Positions 55,454 to 64,000 of a stretch of 64,000 nucleotides of DNA are shown one piece after another (positions within the stretch are counted from its first letter, which is position 1; each line of letters starts with the position of its first letter). Source of the stretch: Cellulophaga algicola DSM 14237 (lineage in GTDB: Bacteria > Bacteroidota > Bacteroidia > Flavobacteriales > Flavobacteriaceae). Location: the NCBI RefSeq assembly GCF_000186265.1, contig NC_014934.1, positions 2,294,001 to 2,358,000 of the forward strand. Direction: 5' to 3'. The notes beneath the pieces are model-generated. The model made no database searches. It was not told where the DNA came from and worked only from the letters and a program-made list of their open reading frames with translations. The translations under genes and the position numbers were made by a program.

Positions 55454-55511
55454 TTGCAGTAAATGGTTGTTGTAATAATCATGCCAAAATCTAGTAAGAA
55501 ATAATTTTAAT

Positions 55512-56846
55512 ATGAAAAAGGTTACGTACCGCAATCAATTTTCTAAAGTTTTAGGTGTCAGTTTATTAATTGGGCTTTTGTTTTCGACAAGCCTATTTTC
55601 GCAAGACGAAACTGCGTCTGCTGGTGATGCTGCTAAGGGTAAATCTTTATTTAATCAAAACTGTGCTGCATGTCATGCCTTGAATAAGAAGATGACGGGA
55701 CCAGCATTAGCGAATGTTGAAGAACGTTTGTCTGAAGAAGGTTTAGGTAAAGATTGGATTTATGCTTGGATTAAAAATAGCTCTGGTGTTATAGCTTCGG
55801 GTGATGCTTATGCAAATAAGCTTTACAATGAGTATAATAAAGCGGCCATGACTGCTTTTCCTACGTTGTCTAATGCTGATATCGATAATATTTTAGCGTA
55901 TACTGCTGCACCGCCACCTGCGGCGCCCGTTCAAGCGGCTAATGCTCCGGCAGCTGGTGCTTCTTCTCAATCTGGAGGTTTGTCTAATGAGATTGTGCTT
56001 GGTGCGCTTGTCTTAGTTTTCGGGCTCTTGGTTATGATGTTGTTTATGGTAAACAAGACCTTAACGAGAATTGCAGAAGCTAATGGAATTGTTGTTGAAA
56101 AAGATAATGCTAAAAAAAGAACGCCAATTTGGAAGGCTTTTGCTAAAAATCAATTTTTAGTTCTTGTTTCTGTGATATTGTTATTACTTGGTGGGGCTTA
56201 TTTTGTATATGGCTTTTTAATGCAAGTAGGGGTGGATCAAGGGTATGCTCCAGTGCAGCCAATTCATTATTCTCACAAAGTACATGCTGGTGATAATAAG
56301 ATAGAGTGTAAGTATTGTCACTCTTCTGCAAGGGTGTCTAAGCATTCAGGGATTCCTTCCTTAAATGTATGTATGAATTGTCATAAATCTATTTCAGAGT
56401 ATACGGGTAATCCAGAAGGTCCTTCTCAAGAAGATCTTGCTAATGGCTATACTAATGAGTTTTATACAGGAGAAATCAAGAAACTGTATAAAGCTGTAGG
56501 TTGGGATGAAGAGAATCAAAATTATACAGGTGAAAGTAAACCGGTAGAATGGGTGAGAATTCATAATCTACCTGATTTCGCTTACTTCAATCACTCTCAG
56601 CACGTTTCAGTAGCTGGTATTGAGTGTCAGACATGTCATGGACCTGTAGAGGAAATGGAAATTATGCAACAGTTTTCTCCGTTAACAATGGGTTGGTGTA
56701 TTAATTGCCACAGGGAAACGAATGTGAAGGTAGAAGGAAATGAATATTACGATAAGATTCATGCAGAACTTTCAAAAAAATATGGTGTAGAGTCACTTAC
56801 GGCTGCTCAAATGGGTGGTTTGGAATGTGGTAAATGTCACTATTAA
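55512..56846 (+). CDS. actA: Alternative complex III subunit ActA, multihaem cytochrome c (six CxxCH)
   Basis: A 444-residue protein. The N-terminal signal helix is followed by a class I cytochrome c domain with CAACH at 51-55 (GKSLFNQNCAACHALNK). TM helices lie at about residues 160-180 and 214-236, separated by a short soluble loop. The C-terminal pentahaem part has CKYCH (266-270), CMNCH (287-291), CQTCH (372-376), CINCH (396-400) and CGKCH (439-443). The six motifs against five in the basic ActA suggest a fused cytochrome c. It relays electrons from the ActB/C quinol-oxidising core to cytochrome c or an oxidase. First gene of actABCDEF; actB starts 39 bases later. Confidence 0.95.
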   Translation: MKKVTYRNQFSKVLGVSLLIGLLFSTSLFSQDETASAGDAAKGKSLFNQNCAACHALNKKMTGPALANVEERLSEEGLGKDWIYAWIKNSSGVIASGDAYANKLYNEYNKAAMTAFPTLSNADIDNILAYTAAPPPAAPVQAANAPAAGASSQSGGLSNEIVLGALVLVFGLLVMMLFMVNKTLTRIAEANGIVVEKDNAKKRTPIWKAFAKNQFLVLVSVILLLLGGAYFVYGFLMQVGVDQGYAPVQPIHYSHKVHAGDNKIECKYCHSSARVSKHSGIPSLNVCMNCHKSISEYTGNPEGPSQEDLANGYTNEFYTGEIKKLYKAVGWDEENQNYTGESKPVEWVRIHNLPDFAYFNHSQHVSVAGIECQTCHGPVEEMEIMQQFSPLTMGWCINCHRETNVKVEGNEYYDKIHAELSKKYGVESLTAAQMGGLECGKCHY

Positions 56847-56885
56847 TAGGGTTAACAAACAAGAGATAATTTCAGAGATATACGT

Positions 56886-59800
56886 ATGGCATCAAACAAA
56901 AAATATTGGAAAAGCGAAGCGGAGTTAAATCCTAACGATTCCATTGTTGAGACGCTAAGACATAATGAGTTTGTTCAAGATATTCCTGTTGATGAGTTTT
57001 TAGGAGATAAAGATAATTTAGCTTCTTCATCAACAAATAGAAGGGATTTCTTGAAATATGTTGGTTTTAGTACCGCTGCTGCTACTTTGGCAGCCTGTGA
57101 AGGACCAGTTGTTAAGTCTATTCCTTATGTTGTGCAACCAGAAAGTATTATACCTGGTGTGGCTAATCATTATGCAACAACTATTGCAAATGGATTTGAC
57201 TTCGCTAGTGTTTTGGTAAGAACTAGAGAAGGTCGTCCTATTTCAATACATAATAATGCAGACGCGGTGGTTAACGGAAGTGCTAATGCACGTGTTAACG
57301 CATCTGTTTTGAATTTATATGATAGTACGCGTTTACAAGGTCCTATGGCTAACGGTGCTGCTGTTAGTTGGGCTGATTTAGATGCTGCTGTGAAAAGTAA
57401 ATTAAATGCATTAAGAAATTCAGGAAAACAAATTGCTTTATTGACGCAAACTTATGCAAGTCCATCTACATCAAAATTAGTTGGAGAATTTAAGGAAGCT
57501 TTTGGAAATGTAAATCATGTTACTTATGATGCAATTTCTGAAGAAGCTGCTTTAAATGCTTTTCAAGCCAAATACGGTGAGAGAGCTTTGGCAGATTATG
57601 ATTTTTCTAAAGCAGAAGTGATTGTTTCTTTCGGTGCCGATATCTTAGGAGATTGGCAAGGTGGTGGCTATGATAGTGGTTATTCAAAAGGAAGAGTTCC
57701 TCAGAAAGGAAAAATGTCTAAGCATATTCAGTTTGAGTCAAACATGTCTTTAACTGGTGCAAATGCAGATAAAAGAGTAGCGTTAAAGCCTAGTGAGCAA
57801 AAAGTTGCATTAGCTAATCTATATGCTAAGCTTAATAATTCATCAGTGGGTGGAGAGCTTAGTGATAGTGCTCATAAGGCACTTGATTTAGCGGTAGCGC
57901 AAATAAGAAAAGCAAAATCTAAAGCAGTTGTAGTAACTGGTTTAGATGATGAAAATGCTCAAGCTGTTGTTTTAGCTATAAATGAAATGTTAGGGAGTGT
58001 TGTTTTTGATGCAACTTCGCCTAAGTATATTCGTCAGGGAAATATTACGGCAGTAAATGCTCTTATTTCAGAAATGAAGGCAGGTAGAGTTGGTGCTTTA
58101 ATTATGGACGGAGTTAATCCTTTATATTCATTGCCAAATGCTTCTGATTTTTCAGAGGGACTTGAAAAGGTAGATTTGTCATTGAGTTTCTCAATTTCTA
58201 ATAATGAAACTACAGCAAAAGTAAATTATGTTGCTGCAGCTCCTCATTACTTAGAGTCGTGGGGTGATGTTCAAATGAAAAAAGGACATTATGGTTTAGT
58301 TCAACCTGCAATAAAAGAATTATTTGATACACGTCAATTTCAGTCTTCGTTATTAACTTGGATGGGAAGCGATACGGCGTATTATGATTATATAAAAGAA
58401 ACTTGGACTTCTTCTGTCTTAGGTTCTAGTAATTGGAATCAAGCATTACATGATGGATTTTATGTTTCTAAATCTTCCGTTGTTGAAGAGGTAGTGGAAA
58501 ATGTTATGGCTCCAGTTATGGCTACTGAAGCTTCTGTTGAAGAAGCGCCTCAGGTTGCAGCTATTCCTTTGGCATCTGCGTTGAGAAGCTTGGCTTCTGC
58601 AAGTAGTTCAGGAATGGAAATGACTTTGTATCCTAAAACGGGTATGGGTGATGGTCAAATGGCTAATAATCCATGGTTGCAGGAATTTCCGGATCCTATT
58701 ACACGTGTGTCTTGGGATAATTATGTTACGGTATCTAAGCAGGATGCTGATAGATTAGGATTTGTAAATGAAAATGTTGCAAATGGTGGTCTAGATGGGA
58801 GTTATGCTAAGATTACAGTAGATGGTGTTTCTGTTACTAATGTTCCAGTGATAATTCAGCCTGGTCAAGCACTTGGTACAATTGGCTTGTCATTTGGATA
58901 CGGTAAAAAAGAAGGTTTAAAAGAAGAAATGCAAACAGGTGTTAACGCCTATGCTTTGTATAAAGACTTTTCAAATACACAATCTGTTAGTATTGAGCAG
59001 GTAGCTGGGAATCATGAGTTTGCTTGTGTTCAGTTACATAAAACGCTAATGGGTAGAGGAGATATCATTAAAGAAACTACTTTAGAGATATTTAATACTA
59101 AGGATGCTGGGGAATGGAATATTCAGCCGGTCGTTTCCTTAGATCACCAAGAAGTTGCTGCTACATCTGTAGATTTATGGGATAGTTTTGACCGTTCAAT
59201 CGGGCATCACTTTAACTTGTCTATTGATTTAAATGCTTGTACAGGTTGTGGGTCTTGTGTTATTGCATGTCATGCAGAAAATAACGTTCCTGTAGTTGGT
59301 AAAAATGAAATTCGATTATCTAGAGATATGCACTGGTTGCGTATTGATAGGTATTATTCTTCAGAAGATACTTTTGAAGGTGATAATGTTAAGAAAGATG
59401 AGTTTGATGGTTTAACTGGTGATAAGGGCTCTTTAGGAGGTTTTGGAGAGCTAGAAGATCCTTCTGCTAATCCTCAGGTAGCTTTTCAGCCTGTAATGTG
59501 TCAACACTGTAACCATGCTCCTTGTGAGACTGTATGTCCGGTTGCTGCTACATCACATGGTCGTCAAGGTCAGAATCATATGGCTTATAACCGTTGTGTA
59601 GGTACTAGATACTGTGCTAATAACTGTCCTTATAAAGTGCGTAGATTTAACTGGTTCTTATATAACAATAATGACGAGTTTGATTATCACATGAATAATG
59701 ACTTAGGTAAGATGGTGATTAATCCAGATGTTACTGTACGTTCTAGAGGTGTTATGGAAAAATGTTCTATGTGTATGCAAAAAACACAAAAAACGATTCT

Positions 59801-60023
59801 TGATGCTAAGAGAGATGGTAGAGTTGTTAAGGATGGAGAATTTCAAACGGCTTGTTCTTCTGCGTGTAGTAGTGGAGCTATGGTGTTTGGAGATGTTAAT
59901 GATAAGGAGAGTAAGATTGCAGAATTAAAAGAAAGCAATCGTATGTATCACTTGTTGGAACATGTAGGTACAAAACCAAATGTTTTCTATCATGTTAAGG
60001 TTAGAAATACTGAAGAAGTATAA
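56886..60023 (+). CDS. actB: Alternative complex III subunit ActB, iron-sulfur/molybdopterin-oxidoreductase-like
   Basis: A 1045-residue protein. A twin-arginine signal NRRDFLKYVGFS (Arg52-Arg53) leads to a lipobox LAAC71, so it is exported folded and lipid-anchored at the periplasmic side. The first 700 or so residues resemble a molybdopterin oxidoreductase but, as in ActB generally, probably bind no cofactor. The C-terminal third carries four Fe-S cysteine clusters, including CTGCGSCVIAC, CQHCNHAPCETVC and CVGTRYCANNC, then CSMC and CSSAC. With ActA, ActC and ActF it oxidises menaquinol. Part of the act operon. Confidence 0.95.
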   Translation: MASNKKYWKSEAELNPNDSIVETLRHNEFVQDIPVDEFLGDKDNLASSSTNRRDFLKYVGFSTAAATLAACEGPVVKSIPYVVQPESIIPGVANHYATTIANGFDFASVLVRTREGRPISIHNNADAVVNGSANARVNASVLNLYDSTRLQGPMANGAAVSWADLDAAVKSKLNALRNSGKQIALLTQTYASPSTSKLVGEFKEAFGNVNHVTYDAISEEAALNAFQAKYGERALADYDFSKAEVIVSFGADILGDWQGGGYDSGYSKGRVPQKGKMSKHIQFESNMSLTGANADKRVALKPSEQKVALANLYAKLNNSSVGGELSDSAHKALDLAVAQIRKAKSKAVVVTGLDDENAQAVVLAINEMLGSVVFDATSPKYIRQGNITAVNALISEMKAGRVGALIMDGVNPLYSLPNASDFSEGLEKVDLSLSFSISNNETTAKVNYVAAAPHYLESWGDVQMKKGHYGLVQPAIKELFDTRQFQSSLLTWMGSDTAYYDYIKETWTSSVLGSSNWNQALHDGFYVSKSSVVEEVVENVMAPVMATEASVEEAPQVAAIPLASALRSLASASSSGMEMTLYPKTGMGDGQMANNPWLQEFPDPITRVSWDNYVTVSKQDADRLGFVNENVANGGLDGSYAKITVDGVSVTNVPVIIQPGQALGTIGLSFGYGKKEGLKEEMQTGVNAYALYKDFSNTQSVSIEQVAGNHEFACVQLHKTLMGRGDIIKETTLEIFNTKDAGEWNIQPVVSLDHQEVAATSVDLWDSFDRSIGHHFNLSIDLNACTGCGSCVIACHAENNVPVVGKNEIRLSRDMHWLRIDRYYSSEDTFEGDNVKKDEFDGLTGDKGSLGGFGELEDPSANPQVAFQPVMCQHCNHAPCETVCPVAATSHGRQGQNHMAYNRCVGTRYCANNCPYKVRRFNWFLYNNNDEFDYHMNNDLGKMVINPDVTVRSRGVMEKCSMCMQKTQKTILDAKRDGRVVKDGEFQTACSSACSSGAMVFGDVNDKESKIAELKESNRMYHLLEHVGTKPNVFYHVKVRNTEEV

Positions 60024-60060
60024 AAGATAATTTAAGATCAACGTAACTATAATATAAAAT

Positions 60061-61788
60061 ATGGCGTCGCATTACGAAGCACCTATTAGAAAACCACTTG
60101 TACTTGGAAACAAAAGCTACCATGACATATCTGTGGACATCGCAGCTCCTGTTGAAGGTAGAGCTAATAAGCAATGGTGGATTGTATTTTCTATTGCATT
60201 AGTAGCTTTCCTTTGGGGAATTGGTTGTATCCTCTATACCATATCTACGGGTATTGGTACTTGGGGATTAAACAAAACAGTCGGATGGGCTTGGGATATT
60301 ACTAACTTCGTTTGGTGGGTTGGTATTGGTCACGCAGGAACATTAATTTCGGCAGTACTTTTATTATTCCGTCAAAAATGGAGAATGGCAATTAACCGTT
60401 CTGCAGAAGCAATGACTATCTTCTCGGTAGTTCAAGCAGGTCTATTTCCAATTATTCACATGGGTCGTCCATGGTTAGCCTATTGGGTTTTACCTATTCC
60501 TAACCAATTTGGTTCATTATGGGTAAACTTTAACTCACCGCTTCTTTGGGATGTATTTGCAATTTCAACATACTTATCTGTTTCCTTAGTATTTTGGTGG
60601 ACAGGTTTGTTGCCAGATTTTGCTATGATTCGTGATAGGGCAGTTAAGCCATTTCAGGTAAAAATATATAGCTTATTAAGTTTTGGTTGGACGGGTCGTG
60701 CTAAAGATTGGCAGCGTTTTGAAGAGGTTTCCTTAGTATTAGCTGGTTTAGCGACTCCATTGGTACTTTCTGTACATACGATTGTATCTTTTGATTTTGC
60801 TACTTCTGTTATACCTGGTTGGCATACAACAATTTTCCCTCCATATTTCGTAGCTGGGGCTATCTTCTCAGGATTCGCAATGGTAAACACGCTTCTTATA
60901 ATTATGAGAAAAGTGTGTAATATGGAAGATTATATTACATTACAACATATTGAGTTAATGAATATCGTTATTATGTTAACGGGTTCAATAGTAGGTTGTG
61001 CTTATATCACGGAATTATGGATGGCTTGGTATTCTGGGGTAGAATACGAGCAATATGCTTTCTTGAATAGAGCTACGGGACCTTACGCTTGGGCATATTG
61101 GTCAATGATGACTTGTAATGTGTTTTCTCCTCAGTTTATGTGGTCTAAAAAATTGCGTACAAGTATTTTGTTCTCTTTCTTTATCTCTATTGTGGTAAAC
61201 ATAGGAATGTGGTTTGAGCGTTTTGTAATTATTGTAACATCATTGCACCGTGATTACTTACCTTCTTCTTGGACAATGTTCTCACCTACATTTGTAGATA
61301 TTGGAATATTTATAGGAACTATTGGATTCTTCTTTGTATTATTCTTATTATATGCAAGAACGTTCCCAGTAATTGCGCAAGCAGAGGTGAAGTCTATTAT
61401 GAAAGCTTCAGGTGAGAAGTATAAATTACTTCGAGATGCAGGGAAACCTTTATATGAAGTAAAGCAAGTAGTTCCATCAAAAAGACCAGTGGTAGAAGAT
61501 AAGTCTTTGCCTATAGCGGCAGATAAAGAGCAAGTTTCTTCATTATTGAATTCATTGGGAGTATTTGATCCCGCAACGGAAACTCCTGATGACTTAAAAG
61601 AAGTAAAAGGAATTGGACCTCAAATGGAAAAAACGTTAAACCAGATTGGTATATTCAAGTTTTCTCAAGTGAGTAAGATGACTGAAAAAGAATATGATTT
61701 GTTAGATTCAATTACAGGTTCTTTCCCAGGAAGAGCACAGAGAGATGATTGGGCAGGTCAAGCTAAGATTTTAAATAACAATAAGTAG
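60061..61788 (+). CDS. actC: Alternative complex III subunit ActC (NrfD family) with C-terminal HhH domain
   Basis: A 575-residue NrfD-family membrane protein with about 10 TM helices, a probable quinol-binding subunit. Seen: WWVGIGHAGTLISAVLLLF, PIIHMGRPWLAYWVLP, VLSVHTIVSFDFATSVIPGWHTT and the WFERFVIIVTSLHRDYLP segment typical of NrfD/ActC. From about residue 508 (DNA 61582-61785) an extra soluble domain begins DDLKEVKGIGPQMEKTLNQIG and ends DDWAGQAKIL. This helix-hairpin-helix is related to the tail of ribosomal protein S2 in this window. It would lie on the cytoplasmic side or as a free tail. actD starts 3 bases after the stop. Confidence 0.95.
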   Translation: MASHYEAPIRKPLVLGNKSYHDISVDIAAPVEGRANKQWWIVFSIALVAFLWGIGCILYTISTGIGTWGLNKTVGWAWDITNFVWWVGIGHAGTLISAVLLLFRQKWRMAINRSAEAMTIFSVVQAGLFPIIHMGRPWLAYWVLPIPNQFGSLWVNFNSPLLWDVFAISTYLSVSLVFWWTGLLPDFAMIRDRAVKPFQVKIYSLLSFGWTGRAKDWQRFEEVSLVLAGLATPLVLSVHTIVSFDFATSVIPGWHTTIFPPYFVAGAIFSGFAMVNTLLIIMRKVCNMEDYITLQHIELMNIVIMLTGSIVGCAYITELWMAWYSGVEYEQYAFLNRATGPYAWAYWSMMTCNVFSPQFMWSKKLRTSILFSFFISIVVNIGMWFERFVIIVTSLHRDYLPSSWTMFSPTFVDIGIFIGTIGFFFVLFLLYARTFPVIAQAEVKSIMKASGEKYKLLRDAGKPLYEVKQVVPSKRPVVEDKSLPIAADKEQVSSLLNSLGVFDPATETPDDLKEVKGIGPQMEKTLNQIGIFKFSQVSKMTEKEYDLLDSITGSFPGRAQRDDWAGQAKILNNNK

Positions 61789-61790
61789 AT

Positions 61791-62312
61791 ATGGCATCTA
61801 AAGTTATACATGCACTTTATACAGATGATGACGTGTTAATGCACGCTGTAAAGAAAGTAAAAGAAGCTAAGCATCATATTGAAGAGGTTTATTGTCCTTT
61901 CCCCGTTCACGGGCTAGACAAAGCAATGGGTCTTGCGCCAACTAGAATAGCTATTACAGCGTTTATCTATGGGTGTATTGGTCTTGCGGTAGCAACCGTT
62001 ATGATGAATTTCATCATGATAGAAGATTGGCCACAAGATATTGGAGGTAAGCCTAGCTTTAGCTATTTAGAAAATATGCCGGCTTTCGTTCCTATTATGT
62101 TTGAACTTACAGTGTTTTTTGCGGCGCATTTAATGGTAATTACTTTTTACATGAGAAGTAAACTATGGCCTTTTAAAGAAGCAGAGAATCCAGATAAGAG
62201 AACCACTGATGATCATTTTTTAATGGAAATTGAAATCCATGATAATGAAGATGAACTATGGCAATTGTTAGCTGAATCGGGAGCTGTTGAAATTAATATT
62301 TTAGAAAAGTAG
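61791..62312 (+). CDS. actD: Alternative complex III subunit ActD (DUF3341)
   Basis: A 173-residue protein with two TM helices (about 53-75 and 100-122) and a cytoplasmic N-terminus HALYTDDDVLMHAVKKVKEA plus VYCPFPVHGLDKAMGL, the DUF3341 signature. It is a structural subunit of alternative complex III. It follows actC by 3 bases and precedes actE by 10 bases. Confidence 0.94.
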   Translation: MASKVIHALYTDDDVLMHAVKKVKEAKHHIEEVYCPFPVHGLDKAMGLAPTRIAITAFIYGCIGLAVATVMMNFIMIEDWPQDIGGKPSFSYLENMPAFVPIMFELTVFFAAHLMVITFYMRSKLWPFKEAENPDKRTTDDHFLMEIEIHDNEDELWQLLAESGAVEINILEK

Positions 62313-62322
62313 TCTAAGAGTT

Positions 62323-62883
62323 ATGAAGAGTTTTATAAAAATTATAGCAATCGGTTTAATTTTGGTTTCTTTTGCTTCTTGTTCAAACAAGAATAGTAGG
62401 AATTATCAATACATGCCGAATATGTATGAGTCAATCGGTTACGAGACTTATCAGAAAGTAGAATTTCTGCCAAATAGTTCTGAAGCAGGTCAGCCTGTAG
62501 ATCATACTATTCCACGTGGAAAAATGCCTTATGAATTTGCAAACGGTCTTGATGGTAAGGAATTAGCAAGACTTCAAGCGAGTCCATTAGATTCTCTAAA
62601 AGTTGAGAAAAATACGGCAGTTGGTTCTGAATTATACGGAATATATTGTGCAATTTGCCATGGTTCTAAAGGTGATGGTAAAGGAACTTTAGTAGATCGC
62701 GAAAAAATATTAGGTGTCCCTAATTATTCAGATGTTGGTAGAAATATTACGGTAGGTAGTACGTACCATACCATTTATTACGGATTGAACTCAATGGGTT
62801 CTTATGCAAACCAGCTTAACGAGAAAGAGCGTTGGCAAGTTGCTGAGTACGTGATCAAATTAAAACAAGACTTAACAAAATAA
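62323..62883 (+). CDS. actE: Alternative complex III subunit ActE, monohaem cytochrome c lipoprotein
   Basis: A 186-residue protein with a lipobox SFAS-Cys20 and one haem motif CAICH at 109-113 in YGIYCAICHGSKGDGKG. Residues 24-70 (MPNMYESIGYETYQKV, PPRGKMPYEF-type segment) are the usual N-terminal region that packs on ActB/ActF. It carries electrons out of the complex towards the oxidase. actF starts 17 bases later. Confidence 0.94.
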   Translation: MKSFIKIIAIGLILVSFASCSNKNSRNYQYMPNMYESIGYETYQKVEFLPNSSEAGQPVDHTIPRGKMPYEFANGLDGKELARLQASPLDSLKVEKNTAVGSELYGIYCAICHGSKGDGKGTLVDREKILGVPNYSDVGRNITVGSTYHTIYYGLNSMGSYANQLNEKERWQVAEYVIKLKQDLTK

Positions 62884-62899
62884 TACATAGATTTTAGAT

Positions 62900-64000
62900 A
62901 TGTACACTATTTCAAATAGATTAAAAATTGCTTCAATTGTATTAATGGTTCTGGGTGCTATAGGCATCGGAATTGGCTTTGTTTCAATGCCAGGGACGGT
63001 TGCAGAAGCTAAGGCAATGGTAGCTAGTCATGATGATGGACACGGTGGTGGACATGAAGTTGCTGCAGAGCATCATGAAGAAGCTAATGATCATGGAGTT
63101 GCTACTGAAGCACACGGTGAATCTCATGACGCTTCACATGATGAACATTTATTACATCAATTACAGAACAGACCTTGGGCGGCTTTATACGTTGCTGCAT
63201 TCTTTTTCTTTATGATATCCTTAGGTGTTTTAGCCTTTTATGCAATACAAAGAGCAGCGCAAGCAGGTTGGTCTCCATTACTTTTTAGAGTTATGGAAGG
63301 TATTACTTCGTACTTGGTACCAGGTGGTATTATCATATTTATAATTTTGGCTTTATCAGTAGCACATATGAATCATCTATTCGTTTGGATGGATGCAGAT
63401 GTAGTTGCTAATGATAAATTGTTACAAGGGAAATCTGGTTTCTTAAACGGACCTTTCTTTTTAATTAGAGCGGCAATATTTTTAGGGGGATGGATTTTTT
63501 ACCGTGAGTATTCTCGTAAATTATCTTTAGCGCAAGACGCGGCTACAGATGATACCAACTTTGTGAAAAACTTTAGATTGTCTGCAGGTTTTTTAGTATT
63601 CTATTTAGTTACAGAATCTATGATGTCTTGGGATTGGATTATGAGTGTTGATCCACACTGGTTCTCTACCTTATTTGGTTGGTATATTTTTGCAAGTATG
63701 TTTGTATCTGGTATTACCGTAATAGCTTTAGTTACTATTTATCTTAAATCTAAAGGGCATTTACAAGATGTGAATAATAGTCATATTCATGATTTAGCTA
63801 AATTTATGTTTGGTATCAGTATATTCTGGACGTACTTATGGTTCTCTCAATTCATGTTAATTTGGTATTCAAACATTCCTGAAGAAGTTACTTATTTTAT
63901 TACTAGAATAGCTGACTTTAAATTACCTTTCTTCGGTATGGTAGCAATGAACTTTTTATTTCCATTGCTTATATTGATGAATAGTGATTTTAAACGTGTA
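62900..64000 (+). CDS. actF: Alternative complex III subunit ActF (NrfD-like), 3' end outside window
   Basis: An open frame from the ATG at 62900 to the window end (367 codons), so the gene is truncated by the edge. It starts MYTISNRLKIASIVL and has a TM helix, then a His/Glu/Asp-rich segment (about residues 35-80) that is likely a flexible loop, then many TM helices (AALYVAAFFFFMISLGVLAF, ITSYLVPGGIIIFIILAL, FMLIWYSNIPEEV). WIMSVDPHWFSTLFGWY matches the ActF/quinol:cytochrome c oxidoreductase family. It pairs with ActC in the membrane. The 61-codon plus-strand frame at 63030-63215 is a shadow. Confidence 0.93.
   Translation, partial: MYTISNRLKIASIVLMVLGAIGIGIGFVSMPGTVAEAKAMVASHDDGHGGGHEVAAEHHEEANDHGVATEAHGESHDASHDEHLLHQLQNRPWAALYVAAFFFFMISLGVLAFYAIQRAAQAGWSPLLFRVMEGITSYLVPGGIIIFIILALSVAHMNHLFVWMDADVVANDKLLQGKSGFLNGPFFLIRAAIFLGGWIFYREYSRKLSLAQDAATDDTNFVKNFRLSAGFLVFYLVTESMMSWDWIMSVDPHWFSTLFGWYIFASMFVSGITVIALVTIYLKSKGHLQDVNNSHIHDLAKFMFGISIFWTYLWFSQFMLIWYSNIPEEVTYFITRIADFKLPFFGMVAMNFLFPLLILMNSDFKRV

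Noticed and set aside
63030-63215. 61-codon plus-strand frame inside actF
   Set aside because: Met/Leu/His-rich shadow of the His-rich loop of ActF; actF itself runs in another frame from 62900.
1-64000. Mobile elements, prophage, CRISPR or anti-phage systems
   Set aside because: No transposase, integrase, cas, restriction or toxin genes and no direct-repeat arrays seen on either strand.

Overview
The window is a 64 kb piece of an AT-rich chromosome from a marine-type member of the Flavobacteriaceae (Bacteroidota). This assignment is inferred from gene content and sequence signals: an alternative complex III (act) operon, a DUF2723 membrane protein, a sigma-54 gene, SPOR and PorT-like envelope proteins, a glycan-utilisation locus, and promoters of the Bacteroidota type (TTTG, about 17-20 nt, TAnnTTTG). 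Most of the window is core genome with conserved gene order. I see no insertion sequence, prophage, CRISPR array or rRNA gene.

Layout. 1-7049: the end of a polysaccharide-utilisation locus. It holds a partial repeat-containing probable glycan-binding protein, two related GH-A-type glycosidase lipoproteins, a GH130 enzyme between them and a sodium:solute symporter. They form a tight operon ending in a strong terminator. 7128-13852: a haem-binding protein, an unlisted 41-codon membrane mini-gene, kdtA (waaA), a DegT aminotransferase, galE, an amidohydrolase gene interrupted by one in-frame stop, a small unknown gene and an outer-membrane barrel. 13954-18016: sucA-sucB of the TCA cycle. 18093-21827: a di-haem peroxidase, a retropepsin-like protein, tatD and ansA. 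21897-25835: tRNA-Ser, an ExbB/ExbD/ExbD energising module with an extra small membrane protein, a PorT-like barrel and a PAP2-like protein.

25912-41649 is mostly minus strand: rpoN, asnS, an RND/MMPL exporter, pyrH-frr, (plus strand) an M61 peptidase, then tsf-rpsB, rpsI-rplM and polA. 41710-48570: a glycosylasparaginase, cutC, a membrane metallophosphoesterase, a cysteine-less thioredoxin-like protein and a large DUF2723 protein. 48736-53623: tRNA-Gln and rimP-nusA-infB behind a leader hairpin. 53624-54918 is a gene-free 1.3 kb stretch with a diverged internal repeat. 54919-64000: a small SPOR protein and the act operon actABCDEF, with actF running off the end.

Most notable points: a helix-hairpin-helix tail is attached both to ribosomal protein S2 and to the ActC quinol-oxidoreductase subunit. 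ActA has six haem c motifs. The amidohydrolase is split by a single TAA. There is a GC-rich hairpin in the rimP-nusA-infB leader and a non-coding 1.1 kb block with duplicated motifs. The glycan locus carries two barrel paralogues whose lipoprotein signals predict different locations. I found no clear wholly new multi-gene system; the glycan locus and the shared HhH tails are the best leads.
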